DNA of 64,000 nt, from NCBI RefSeq assembly GCF_051020975.1, contig NW_027478169.1, forward strand, positions 6,820,001 through 6,884,000. Reading direction: 5' to 3'. How positions within the stretch are numbered: position 1 is the first letter of the stretch; each line of letters opens with the position of its first letter. The DNA comes from Osmia lignaria lignaria (Eukaryota; Arthropoda; Insecta; Hymenoptera; Megachilidae). This document shows, in pieces, positions 1 to 11,426 of this stretch. The notes under the pieces were generated by a model that saw only the letters and a program-made list of their open reading frames with translations, made no database searches and was not told where the DNA came from. A program made the position numbers and the translations under genes.

Positions 1-164
1 AGGAACAACAAGAAGAAGAAATATCTCGGAATATGTCCGTCAGGCCCCTTCCCTTGAGATAAATCTGCAAATATCTCGGAAACGATGCCAGCTATGGGAA
101 AATGTTAAGAGACCTTTTTTGTAGAGAATTAAGTTTCCTACTTTTTATGTTCTATGATATTTTT
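1..164. repeat. Partial satellite unit at left edge
   Basis: This is the right half of a unit, beginning in the GAA/CAA triplet tract and running to the next TGATCA box at 165. It carries the diagnostic string GATGCCAGCTATGGG, otherwise seen in the units starting at 5315, 7245, 8853, 10783 and 12069. It is therefore a member of the class found in the 11-unit HOR to the right, and the array continues beyond the left edge. Confidence 0.95.
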
Positions 165-309
165 TGATCAGATGCGTAGTTCTCGAGATATATCAAGATA
201 TTTAAAAGCTCCGAAGCTGCACCAACATAATAGAGGTACAGAAACACCGTGGCCCCTTTCTTTGAGATAACTCTGCACTATTGCGAGCTGCAAATGCCAC
301 TTCCAGCTT

Positions 310-1550
310 AGCTGTGCAGAAGAAGAACAACAAGAATAAGAAATATTTCGAAATATGTCCGTCAGGCCCCTTCCCTTGAGATAAATCTGCAAATATCTCT
401 GAAACGAAGCGAGCTACGGCAAAATGTTAAGCGACCTTTTTTGTAGAAAATTAGGTTTCCTACTTTTTATGTTCTATGATATTTTTTGATCAGATGCGTA
501 GTTCTCGAGATATATCAAGATATTTAAAAGTTCCGAAGCCGCACCAACATAATACAGATACAGAAACACCGTGGCCCCTTTCTTTGAGATAACTCTGCAC
601 TATTGCGAGCTGCAAATGCCACTTCCAGCTTAGCTGTGCAGAAGAAGAACAACAAGAAGAAGAAATATCTGGAAATATGTCCGTCAGGCCCCTTCCCTTG
701 AGATAAATCTGCAAATATCTCGGAAACCAAGCGAGCTATGGCAAAATGTTGAGAGACCTTATTTGTAGAGAATTAAGTCTCCTACTTTTTATGTTCTACT
801 ATATTTTTTGATCAGATGCGTAGTTCTCGAGATATATCAAGATATTTAAAAGTTCCGAAGCCGCACCAACAGAATAGAGATACAGAAACACCGTGGCCCC
901 TTTCTTTGAGATAACTCTGCACTATTGCGCGCTGCAAATGCCACTTCCAGCTTAGCTGTGCAGAAGAAGAACAACAAGAAGAAGAAATATCTCGAAATAT
1001 GTCGGTCAGGCCCCTTCCCTTGAGATAAATCTGCAAATATCTCGGAAACGAAGCGAGCTATGGCAAAATGTTAAGAGACCTTTTTTGTAGAGAATTAAGT
1101 TTCCTACTTTTTATGTTCTATGATATTTTTTGATCAGATGCGTAGTTCTCGAGAGATAGCAAGATATTTAAAAGTTCCGAAGCCGCACCAACATAATAGA
1201 GATACAGAAACACCGTGGCCCCTTCCTTTGAGATAACTCTGCACTACTGCGAGCTGCAAATGCCACTTCCAGCTTAGCTGTGCAGAAGAAGAACAACAAG
1301 AAGAAGAAATATCTCGAAATATGTCCGTCAGGCCCCTTCCCTTGAGATAAATCTGCAAATACCTCGGAAACGAAGGGAGCTATGGCAAAATGTTTAGAGA
1401 CCTTTTTTGTAGAGAATTAAGTTTCCTACTTTTTATGTTCTATGATATTTTTTGATCAGATGCGTAGTTCTCGAGATATATCCAGATATTTAAAAGTTCC
1501 GAAGCGGCACCAACAAAATAGAGATACAGAAACACCGTGGCCCCTTTCTT
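310..1550. repeat. 9-unit HOR, copy 1
   Basis: This stretch matches about 3208-4445 at a shift of 2898 bp (9 units). Shared rare variants include AGAATAAGAAATATTTCG (first unit), GCTACGGC with TTAAGCGACC, TACARATACAG near 553 and 3451, GCGCGCTGC near 929 and 3836, and GAGAGATAGCAAG near 1151 and 4049. The two copies differ at many single bases, so this is one of the older visible duplications. Similarity fades on the left in the middle of the first unit and on the right near GAGGTAACTCTA (1551), both inside a unit. Confidence 0.75.
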
Positions 1551-3207
1551 TGAGGTAACTCTACACTATTGCGAGCTGCAAATGCCACTTCCAGCTTAGC
1601 TGTGCAGAAGAAGAACAACAAGAAGAAGAAATATCTCGAAATATGTCCCTCAGGCCCCTTCCCTTGAGATAAATCTGCAAATATCTCGGAAACCAAGCGA
1701 GCTATGGCAAAATGTTAAGAGACCTTATTTGTAGAGAATTGAGTTTCCTACTTTTTATGTTCTACGATATTTTTTGATCAGATGCGTAGTTCTCGAGATA
1801 TATCAAGATATTTAAAAGTTCCGAAGCCGCACAAACATAATAGAGATACAGAAACACCGTGGCCCCTTTCTTTGAGATAACTCTGCACTATTGCGAGCTG
1901 CAAATGCCACTTCCAGCTTAGCTGTGCAGAAGAGGAACAACAAGAAGAAGAAATATCTCGGAATATGTCCGTCAGGCCCCTTCCCTTGAGATAAATCTGC
2001 AAATATCTCGGAAACGAAGCGAGCTATGGCAAAATGTTAAGAGACCTTTTTTGTAGAGAATTATGTTTCCTACAATTTATGTTCTATGATATTTTTTGAT
2101 CAGAAGCGTAGTTTTCGAGATATATCGAGATATTTAAAAGTTCCGAAGCCGCACCAGCATAATAGAGATACAGAAACATCGTGGCCCCTTTCTTTGGGAT
2201 AACTCTGCACTATTGCGAGCTGGAAATGCCACTTCCAGTTTAGCTGTGCAGAAGAAGAACAACAAGAAGAAGAAATATCTCGAAATATGTCCGTCAGGAC
2301 CCTTCCCTTGAGATAAATCTGCAAATATCTCGGAAACGAAGCGAGCTATTGCAAAACGTTAAGAGACCTTTTTTGTAGAGAATTAAGTTTCCTACTTTTT
2401 ATGTTCTATGATATTTTTTGATCAGATGCGTAGTTCTCGAGATATATCAAGATATTTAAAAGTTCCGAAGCCGCACCAACATAATAGAGATACAGAAACA
2501 CCGTGGCCCCTTTCTTTGAGATAACTCTGCACTACTGCGAGCTGCAAATGCCACTTCCAGCTTAGCTGTGCAGAAGAAGAACAACAAGAAGAAGAAATAT
2601 ATCGAAATATGTCCGTCAGGCCCCTTCCCTTGGGATAAATCTGCAAATATCTCGGAAACGAAGCGAGCTATGGCAAAATGTTAAGAGACCTTTTTTGTGG
2701 AGAATTAAGTTTCCTACTTTTTATGTTCTATGATATTTTTTGATCAGATGCGTAGTTCTCGAAATATATCCAGATATTTAAAAGTTCCGAAGCGGCACCA
2801 ACATAATAGAGATACAGAAACACCGTGGCCCCTTTCTTTGAGGTAACTCTGCACAATTGCGAGCTGCAAATGCCACTTCCAGCTTAGCTGTGCAGAAGAA
2901 GAACAACAAGAAGAAGAAGTATCTGGAAATATGTCCGTCAGGCCCCTTCCCTTGAGATAAATCTGCAAATATCTCGGAAACGAAGCGAGCTACGGCAAAA
3001 TGTTAAGAGACCTTTTTTGTAGAAAATTAGGATTCCTACTTTTTATGTTCTATGATATTTTTTGAACAGATGCGTAGTTCTCGAGATATATCAAGATATT
3101 TAAAAGTTCCGAAGCCGCACCAACATAACAGAGATACAGAAACACCGTGGCCCCTTTCTTTGAGATAACTCTGCACTATTGCGCGCTGCAAATGCCACTT
3201 CCAGCTT
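1550..3207. repeat. Satellite units between the 9-unit copies
   Basis: The remainder of the 9-unit spacing: units starting at 1775, 2097, 2419 and 2741, plus flanking parts. The unit at 2097 is of the AAGCGTAGTTTTCG class with upstream CAATTT; the others are of the ATGCGTAGTTCTCGAG class. Nothing but satellite is present. Confidence 0.9.
1883..1929. repeat. Imperfect inverted repeat (hairpin) in each unit
   Basis: CTGCAC at 1883-1888 is complementary to GTGCAG at 1924-1929. Inside it, AGCTG pairs with CAGCT, leaving a 13-nt loop and small unpaired bulges between the two stems. The element recurs once per unit at the same offset. Two sequence classes alter it. Units with GAGCTGGAAATGCC and TTCCAGTTTAGC (for example near 5118, 15089 and 62420) gain a CTGGAA/TTCCAG stem around a 7-nt loop. 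Units with AGTGCGAGCCGC weaken the inner stem but keep the outer one. Only the pairing is visible; a function is not shown. Confidence 0.6.
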
Positions 3208-4445
3208 AGCTGTGCAGAAGAAGAACAACAAGAATAAGAAATATTTCGAAATATGTCCGTCAGGCCCCTTCCCTTGTGATAAATCTGCAAATATCTCTGA
3301 AACGAAGCGAGCTACGGCAAAATGTTAAGCGACCTTTTTTGTAGAAAATTCGGTTTCCTACTTTTTATGTTCTATGATATTTTTTGATCAGATGCGTAGT
3401 TCTCGAGATATATCAAGATATTTAAAAGTTCCGAAGCCGCACCAACATAATACAAATACAGAAACACCGTGGCCCCTTTCTTTGAGATAACTCTGCACTA
3501 TTGCGAGCTGCAAATGCCACTTCCAGCTTAGCTGTGCAGAAGAAGAACAACAAGAAGAAGAAATATCTGGAAATATGTCCGTCAGGCCCCTTCCCTAGAG
3601 ATAAATCTGCAAATATCTCGGAAACCAAGCGAGCTATGGCAAAATGTTGAGAGACCTTATTTGTAGAGAATTAAGTTTCCTACTTTTTATGTTCTACGAT
3701 ATTTTTTGATCAGATGCGTAGTTCTCGAGATATATCAAGATATTTAAAAGTTCCGAAGCCGCACCAACAGAATAGAGATACAGAAACACCGTGGCCCCTT
3801 TCTTTGAGATAACTCTGCACTATTGCGCGCTGCAAATGCCACTTCCAGCTTAGCTGTGCAGAAGAAGAACAACAAGAAGAAGAAATATCTCGAAATATGT
3901 CCGTCAGGCCCCTTCCCTTGAGATAAATCTGCAAATATCTCGGAAACGAAGCGAGCTATGGCAAAATGTTAAGAGACCTTTTTTGTAGAGAATTAAGTTT
4001 CCTACTTTCTATGTTCTATGATATTTTTTGATCAGATGCGTAGTTCTCGAGAGATAGCAAGGTATTTAAAAGTTCCGAAGCCGCACCAACATAATAGAGA
4101 TACAGAAACACCGTGGCCCCTTTCTTTGAGATAACTCTGCACTACTGCGAGCTGCAAATGCCACTTCCAGCTTAGCTGTGCAGAAGAAGAACAACAAGAA
4201 GAAGAAATATCTCGAAATATGTCCGTCAGGCCCCTTCCCTTGAGATAAATCTGCAAATACCTCGGAAACGAAGGGAGCTATGGCAAAATGTTTAGAGACC
4301 TTTTTTGTAGAGAATTAAGTTTCCTACTTTTTATGTTCTATGATATTTTTTGATCAGATGCGTAGTTCTCGAGATATATCCAGATATTTAAAAGTTCCGA
4401 AGCGGCACCAACAAAATAGAGATACAGAAACACCGTGGCCCCTTT
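3208..4445. repeat. 9-unit HOR, copy 2
   Basis: Second copy of the 310-1550 block. Its right edge lies inside the unit starting at 4351. The left part of that unit follows the unit at 1453 (AACAAAATAGAG), but from about 4445 it carries GAGCTGTAAATGCC and AACATCAAG, which belong to the following 11-unit HOR. The junction is a visible intra-unit recombination point. Confidence 0.72.
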
Positions 4446-4994
4446 CTTTGAGATAACTCTGCACTATTGCGAGCTGTAAATGCCACTTCCAGCTTAGCTG
4501 TGCAGAAGAAGAACATCAAGAAGAAGAAATATCTCGAAATATGTCCGTCAGGCCCCTTCCCTTGAGATATATCTGCAAATATCTCGGAAACAAAGCGAGC
4601 TATGGCAAAATGTTAAGAGACCTTTTTTGTAGAGAATTATGTTTCCTACAATTTACGTTCTATGATATTTTTTGATCAGAAGCGTAGTTTTCGAGATATA
4701 TCGAGATATTTAAAAGTTCCGAAGCCGCACCAACATAATAGAGATACAGAAACACCGTGGCCCCTTTCTTTGAGATAACTCTGCACTATTGCGAGCTGTA
4801 AATGCCACTTCCAGCTTAGCTGTGCAGAAGAAGAACAACAAGAAGAAGAAATATCTCGAAATATGTCCGTCAGGCCCCTTCCCTTGAGATATATCTGCAA
4901 ATATCTCGGAAACAAAGCGAGCTATGGCAAAATGTTAAGAGACCTTTTTTGTAGAGAATTATGTTTCCTACAATTTATGTTCTATGATATTTTT

Positions 4995-5314
4995 TGATCA
5001 GAAGCGTAGTTTTCGAGATATATCGAGATATTTAAAAGTTCCGAAGCCGCACCAACATAATAGAGATACAGAAACACCGTGGCCCCTTTCTTTGGGTTAA
5101 CTCTGCACTATTGCGAGCTGGAAATGCCACTTCCAGTTTAGCTGTGCAGAAGAAGAACAACAAGAAGAAGAAATATCTCGAAATATGTCCGTCAGGACCC
5201 TTCCCTTCAGATAAATCTGCAAATCTCGGAAACAAAGCGAGCTATTGCAAAACGTTAAGAGACCCTTTTTGTAGAGAATTAAGTTTCCTACTTTTTATGT
5301 TCTGTGATATTTTT
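4995..5314. repeat. 320-bp unit, 2-bp deletion (lineage tag 1)
   Basis: CTGCAAATCTCGG at about 5217-5229 replaces CTGCAAATATCTCGG, a loss of 2 bp. The same deletion, with the same neighbours GGACCCTTCCCTTCAG and TTTGGGTTAACTC, is found in the units at 8533-8852 and 11749-12068 and nowhere else. It marks descent from one deleted ancestor amplified as part of the 11-unit HOR. Confidence 0.9.
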
Positions 5315-6590
5315 TGATCAGATGCGTAGTTCTCGAGATATATCAAGATATTTAAAAGTTCCGAAGCTGCACCAACATAATAGAGGTGCAGAAACACCGT
5401 GGCCTCTTTCTTTGAGATAACTCTGCACTATTGCGAGCTGCAAATGCCACTTCCAGCTTAGCTGTGCAGAAGAGGAACAACAAGAAGATGAAATATCTCG
5501 GAATATGTCCGTCAGGCCCCTTCCCTTGAGATATATCTGCAAATATCTCGGAAACGATGCCAGCTATGGGAAAATGTTAAGAGACCTTTTTTGTAGAGAA
5601 TTAAGTTTCCTACTTTTTATCTTCTATGATATTTTTTGATCAGATGCGTAGTTCTCGAGATATATCAAGATATTTAAAAGTTCCGAAGCCGCACCAACAT
5701 AATAGAGATACAGAAACACCGTGGCCCCTTTCTTTGAGATAACTTTGCACTATTGCGAGCTGTAAATGCCACTTCCAGCTTAGCTGTGCAGAAGAAGAAC
5801 AACAAGAAGAAGAAATATCTCGAAATATGTCCGTCAGGCCCCTTCCCTTGAGATATATCTGCAAATATCTCGGAAACGAAGCGAGCTATGGCAAAATGTT
5901 AAGAGACCTTTTTTGTAGAGAATTATGTTTCCTACAATTTATGTTCTATGATATTTTTTGATCAGAAGCGTAGTTTTCGAGATATATCGAGATATTTAAA
6001 AGTTCCGAAGCCGCACCACCATAATAGAGATACAGAAACACCGTGGCCCCTTTCTTTCAGATAACTATGCACTATTGCGAGCTGCAAATGCCACTTCCAG
6101 CTTAGCTGTGCAGAAGAAGAACAACAAGAAGAAGAAATATCTCGAAATATGTCCGTCAGGCCCCTTCCCTTGAGATAAATCGGCAAGTATCTCGGAAACG
6201 AAGCGAGCTATGGCAAAATGTTAAGAGACCTTTTTTGTAGACAATTATGTTTCCTACAATTTATGTTCTATGATATTTTTTGATCAGATGCGTAGTTCTC
6301 GAGATATATCAAGATATTTAAAAGTTCCGAAGCCGCACCAACATAATAGAGATACAGAAACACCGTGGCCCCTCTCTTTGAGATAACTCTGCACTATTGC
6401 GAGCTGGAAATGCCACGTCCAGTTTAGCTGTGCAGAAGAATAACAACAAGAAGAAGAAATATCTCGAAATATGTCCGTTAGGCCCCTTCCCTTGAGATAA
6501 ATCTGCAAATATCTCGGAAACGAAGCGAGCTATGGCAAAATGTTAACAGACTTTTTTGTAGAGAATTAAGTTTCCTACTTTTTATGTTCT

Positions 6591-6821
6591 ATGATATTTT
6601 TTGATCAGACGCGTAGTTCTCGAGATATATCAAGATATTTAAAAGTTCCGAAGCCGCACCAACATAATAGAGATACAGAAACACCGTGGCCCCTCTCTTT
6701 GAGATTACTCTGCACTATTGCGAGCTGGAAATGCCACTTCCAGGTTAGCTGTGCAGAAGAAGAACAACAAGAAGAAGAAATATCTCGAAATATGTCCGTT
6801 AGGCCCCTTCCCTTGAGATAA
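6591..6821 (+). other. 76-codon plus-strand ATG frame in a variant unit
   Basis: This frame starts with a true ATG (ATGATATTTTTTGATCAG). It stays open only because the usual in-frame stop in GAGATAACTC has become GAGATTACTC here. The same frame is open at 6912-7142, 10129-10359 and 10450-10680 (identical products), and independently at 31056-31286 and 34276-34506, where the stop is lost through GAGATATTTC. It overlaps the minus-strand open frame almost completely. Loss of one stop in a few duplicated units is enough to explain it; I do not call it a gene. Confidence 0.7.
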
Positions 6822-7244
6822 ATCTGCAAATATCTCGGAAACGAAGCGAGCTATGGCAAAATGTTAACAGACTTTTTTGTAGAGAATTAAGTTTCCTACT
6901 TTTTATGTTCTATGATATTTTTTGATCAGACGCGTAGTTCTCGAGATATATCAAGATATTTAAAAGTTCCGAAGCCGCACCAACATAATAGAGATACAGA
7001 AACACCGTGGCCCCTCTCTTTGAGATTACTCTGCACTATTGCGAGCTGGAAATGCCACTTCCAGGTTAGCTGTGCAGAAGAAGAACAACAAGAAGAAGAA
7101 ATATCTCGAAATATGTCCGTTAGGCCCCTTCCCTTGAGATAAATCTGCAAATATCTCGGAAACGAAGCGAGCTATTGCAAAATGTTAAGAGACCTTATTT
7201 GTAGAGAATTAAGTTTCCTACTTTTTATGTTCTATGATATTTTT
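6602..7244. repeat. Pair of GAGATTACTC units
   Basis: Two adjacent units (6602-6922, 321 bp, and 6923-7244) are identical over most of their length, sharing GACGCG, CCTCTCTTTGAGATTACTC and TTCCAGGTTAGC. They diverge at the end (CTATGGC with a 1-bp deletion versus CTATTGC). The same pair recurs at 10140-10782. A single-unit duplication therefore preceded HOR amplification. Confidence 0.85.
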
Positions 7245-8210
7245 TGATCAGATGCGTAGTTCTCGAGATATATCAAGATATTTAAAAGTTCCGAAGCTGC
7301 ACCAACATAATAGAGGTGCAGAAACACCGTGGCCTCTTTCTTTGAGATAACTCTGCACTATTGCGAGCTGCAAATGCCACTTCCAGCTTAGCTGTGCAGA
7401 AGAGGAACAACAAGAAGAAGAAATATCTCGGAATATGTCCGTCAGGCCCCTTCCCTTGAGATAAATCTGCAAATATCTCGGAAACGATGCCAGCTATGGG
7501 AAAATGTTAAGAAACCTTTTTTGTAGAGAATTAAGTTTCCTACTTTTTATCTTCTGTGATATTTTTTGATCAGATGCGTAGTTCTCGAGATATATCAAGA
7601 TATTTAAAAGTTCCGAAGCCGCACCAACATAATAGAGATACAGAAACACCGTGGCCCCTTTCTTTGAGATAACTCTGCACTATTGCGAGCTGTAAATGCC
7701 ACTTCCAGCTTAGCTGTGCAGAAGAAGAACATCAAGAAGAAGAAATATCTCGAAATATGTCCGTCAGGCCCCTTCCCTTGAGATATATCTGCAAATATCT
7801 CGGAAACAAAGCGAGCTATGGCAAAATGTTAAGAGACCTTTTTTGTAGAGAATTATGTTTCCTACAATTTATGTTCTATGATATTTTTTGATCAGAAGCG
7901 TAGTTTTCGAGATATATCGAGATATTTAAAAGTTCCGAAGCCGCACCAACATAATAGAGATACAGAAACACCGTGGCCCCTTTCTTTGAGATAACTCTGC
8001 ACTATTGCGAGCTGTAAATGCCACTTCCAGCTTAGCTGTGCAGAAGAAGAACATCAAGAAGAAGAAATATCTCGAAATATGTCCGTCAGGCCCCTTCCCT
8101 TGAGATATATCTGCAAATATCTCGGAAACAAAGCGAGCTATGGCAAAATGTTAAGAGACCTTTTTTGTAGAGAATTATGTTTCCTACAATTTACGTTCTA
8201 TGATATTTTT

Positions 8211-11200
8211 TGATCAGAAGCGTAGTTTTCGAGATATATCGAGATATTTAAAAGTTCCGAAGCCGCACCAACATAATAGAGATACAGAAACACCGTGGCC
8301 CCTTTCTTTGAGATAACTCTGCACTATTGCGAGCTGTAAATGCCACTTCCAGCTTAGCTGTGCAGAAGAAGAACAACAAGAAGAAGAAATATCTCGAAAT
8401 ATGTCCGTCAGGCCCCTTCCCTTGAGATATATCTGCAAATATCTCGGAAACAAAGCGAGCTATGGCAAAATGTTAAGAGACCTTTTTTGTAGAGAATTAT
8501 GTTTCCTACAATTTATGTTCTATGATATTTTTTGATCAGAAGCGTAGTTTTCGAGATATATCGAGATATTTAAAAGTTCCGAAGCCGCACCAACATAATA
8601 GAGATACAGAAACACCGTGGCCCCTTTCTTTGGGTTAACTCTGCACTATTGCGAGCTGGAAATGCCACTTCCAGTTTAGCTGTGCAGAAGAAGAACAACA
8701 AGAAGAAGAAATATCTCGAAATATGTCCGTCAGGACCCTTCCCTTCAGATAAATCTGCAAATCTCGGAAACAAAGCGAGCTATTGCAAAACGTTAAGAGA
8801 CCCTTTTTGTAGAGAATTAAGTTTCCTACTTTTTATGTTCTGTGATATTTTTTGATCAGATGCGTAGTTCTCGAGATATATCAAGATATTTAAAAGTTCC
8901 GAAGCTGCACCAACATAATAGAGGTGCAGAAACACCGTGGCCTCTTTCTTTGAGATAACTCTGCACTATTGCGAGCTGCAAATGCCACTTCCAGCTTAGC
9001 TGTGCAGAAGAGGAACAACAAGAAGATGAAATATCTCGGAATATGTCCGTCAGGCCCCTTCCCTTGAGATATATCTGCAAATATCTCGGAAACGATGCCA
9101 GCTATGGGAAAATGTTAAGAGACCTTTTTTGTAGAGAATTAAGTTTCCTACTTTTTATCTTCTATGATATTTTTTGATCAGATGCGTAGTTCTCGAGATA
9201 TATCAAGATATTTAAAAGTTCCGAAGCCGCACCAACATAATAGAGATACAGAAACACCGTGGCCCCTTTCTTTGAGATAACTTTGCACTATTGCGAGCTG
9301 TAAATGCCACTTCCAGCTTAGCTGTGCAGAAGAAGAACAACAAGAAGAAGAAATATCTCGAAATATGTCCGTCAGGCCCCTTCCCTTGAGATATATCTGC
9401 AAATATCTCGGAAACGAAGCGAGCTATGGCAAAATGTTAAGAGACCTTTTTTGTAGAGAATTATGTTTCCTACAATTTATGTTCTATGATATTTTTTGAT
9501 CAGAAGCGTAGTTTTCGAGATATATCGAGATATTTAAAAGTTCCGAAGCCGCACCACCATAATAGAGATACAGAAACACCGTGGCCCCTTTCTTTCAGAT
9601 AACTATGCACTATTGCGAGCTGCAAATGCCACTTCCAGCTTAGCTGTGCAGAAGAAGAACAACAAGAAGAAGAAATATCTCGAAATATGTCCGTCAGGCC
9701 CCTTCCCTTGAGATAAATCGGCAAGTATCTCGGAAACGAAGCGAGCTATGGCAAAATGTTAAGAGACCTTTTTTGTAGACAATTATGTTTCCTACAATTT
9801 ATGTTCTATGATATTTTTTGATCAGATGCGTAGTTCTCGAGATATATCAAGATATTTAAAAGTTCCGAAGCCGCACCAACATAATAGAGATACAGAAACA
9901 CCGTGGCCCCTCTCTTTGAGATAACTCTGCACTATTGCGAGCTGGAAATGCCACGTCCAGTTTAGCTGTGCAGAAGAATAACAACAAGAAGAAGAAATAT
10001 CTCGAAATATGTCCGTTAGGCCCCTTCCCTTGAGATAAATCTGCAAATATCTCGGAAACGAAGCGAGCTATGGCAAAATGTTAACAGACTTTTTTGTAGA
10101 GAATTAAGTTTCCTACTTTTTATGTTCTATGATATTTTTTGATCAGACGCGTAGTTCTCGAGATATATCAAGATATTTAAAAGTTCCGAAGCCGCACCAA
10201 CATAATAGAGATACAGAAACACCGTGGCCCCTCTCTTTGAGATTACTCTGCACTATTGCGAGCTGGAAATGCCACTTCCAGGTTAGCTGTGCAGAAGAAG
10301 AACAACAAGAAGAAGAAATATCTCGAAATATGTCCGTTAGGCCCCTTCCCTTGAGATAAATCTGCAAATATCTCGGAAACGAAGCGAGCTATGGCAAAAT
10401 GTTAACAGACTTTTTTGTAGAGAATTAAGTTTCCTACTTTTTATGTTCTATGATATTTTTTGATCAGACGCGTAGTTCTCGAGATATATCAAGATATTTA
10501 AAAGTTCCGAAGCCGCACCAACATAATAGAGATACAGAAACACCGTGGCCCCTCTCTTTGAGATTACTCTGCACTATTGCGAGCTGGAAATGCCACTTCC
10601 AGGTTAGCTGTGCAGAAGAAGAACAACAAGAAGAAGAAATATCTCGAAATATGTCCGTTAGGCCCCTTCCCTTGAGATAAATCTGCAAATATCTCGGAAA
10701 CGAAGCGAGCTATTGCAAAATGTTAAGAGACCTTATTTGTAGAGAATTAAGTTTCCTACTTTTTATGTTCTATGATATTTTTTGATCAGATGCGTAGTTC
10801 TCGAGATATATCAAGATATTTAAAAGTTCCGAAGCTGCACCAACATAATAGAGGTGCAGAAACACCGTGGCCTCTTTCTTTGAGATAACTCTGCACTATT
10901 GCGAGCTGCAAATGCCACTTCCAGCTTAGCTGTGCAGAAGAGGAACAACAAGAAGAAGAAATATCTCGGAATATGTCCGTCAGGCCCCTTCCCTTGAGAT
11001 AAATCTGCAAATATCTCGGAAACGATGCCAGCTATGGGAAAATGTTAAGAAACCTTTTTTGTAGAGAATTAAGTTTCCTACTTTTTATCTTCTGTGATAT
11101 TTTTTGATCAGATGCGTAGTTCTCGAGATATATCAAGATATTTAAAAGTTCCGAAGCCGCACCAACATAATAGAGATACAGAAACACCGTGGCCCCTTTC

Positions 11201-11426
11201 TTTGAGATAACTCTGCACTATTGCGAGCTGTAAATGCCACTTCCAGCTTAGCTGTGCAGAAGAAGAACATCAAGAAGAAGAAATATCTCGAAATATGTCC
11301 GTCAGGCCCCTTCCCTTGAGATATATCTGCAAATATCTCGGAAACAAAGCGAGCTATGGCAAAATGTTAAGAGACCTTTTTTGTAGAGAATTATGTTTCC
11401 TACAATTTATGTTCTATGATATTTTT
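8211..11426. repeat. 10-unit derivative of the HOR, copy 2 (3216 bp)
   Basis: This matches copy 1 unit by unit for ten units, then joins copy 3 at a shift of 3216 bp (10 x 322 minus 4). The counterpart of the unit at 7889 (AACATCAAG plus CAATTTACG) is missing. The unit at 11105 has AACATCAAG, and the next, at 11427, already has AACAACAAG as in 8211. Loss of exactly one unit by unequal exchange explains this. Confidence 0.85.

Larger units (their letters stand above)
4673..8210. repeat. 11-unit HOR, copy 1 (3538 bp)
   Basis: Eleven units that match 8211 onward at a shift of exactly 3538 bp, i.e. 11 x 322 minus 4. The 4 missing bases are a 2-bp deletion in the unit at 4995 and two 1-bp deletions (GACTTTTTTG for GACCTTTTTTG) in the units at 6281 and 6602. 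All of them recur at the same relative places in copy 2. Other shared tags are GATGCCAGCTATGGG, CACCACCATAATAG with CGGCAAGTATCTCGG, AGAATAACAACAAG, and two adjacent GAGATTACTC units. Copies 1 and 2 look almost identical by eye. Confidence 0.88.
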
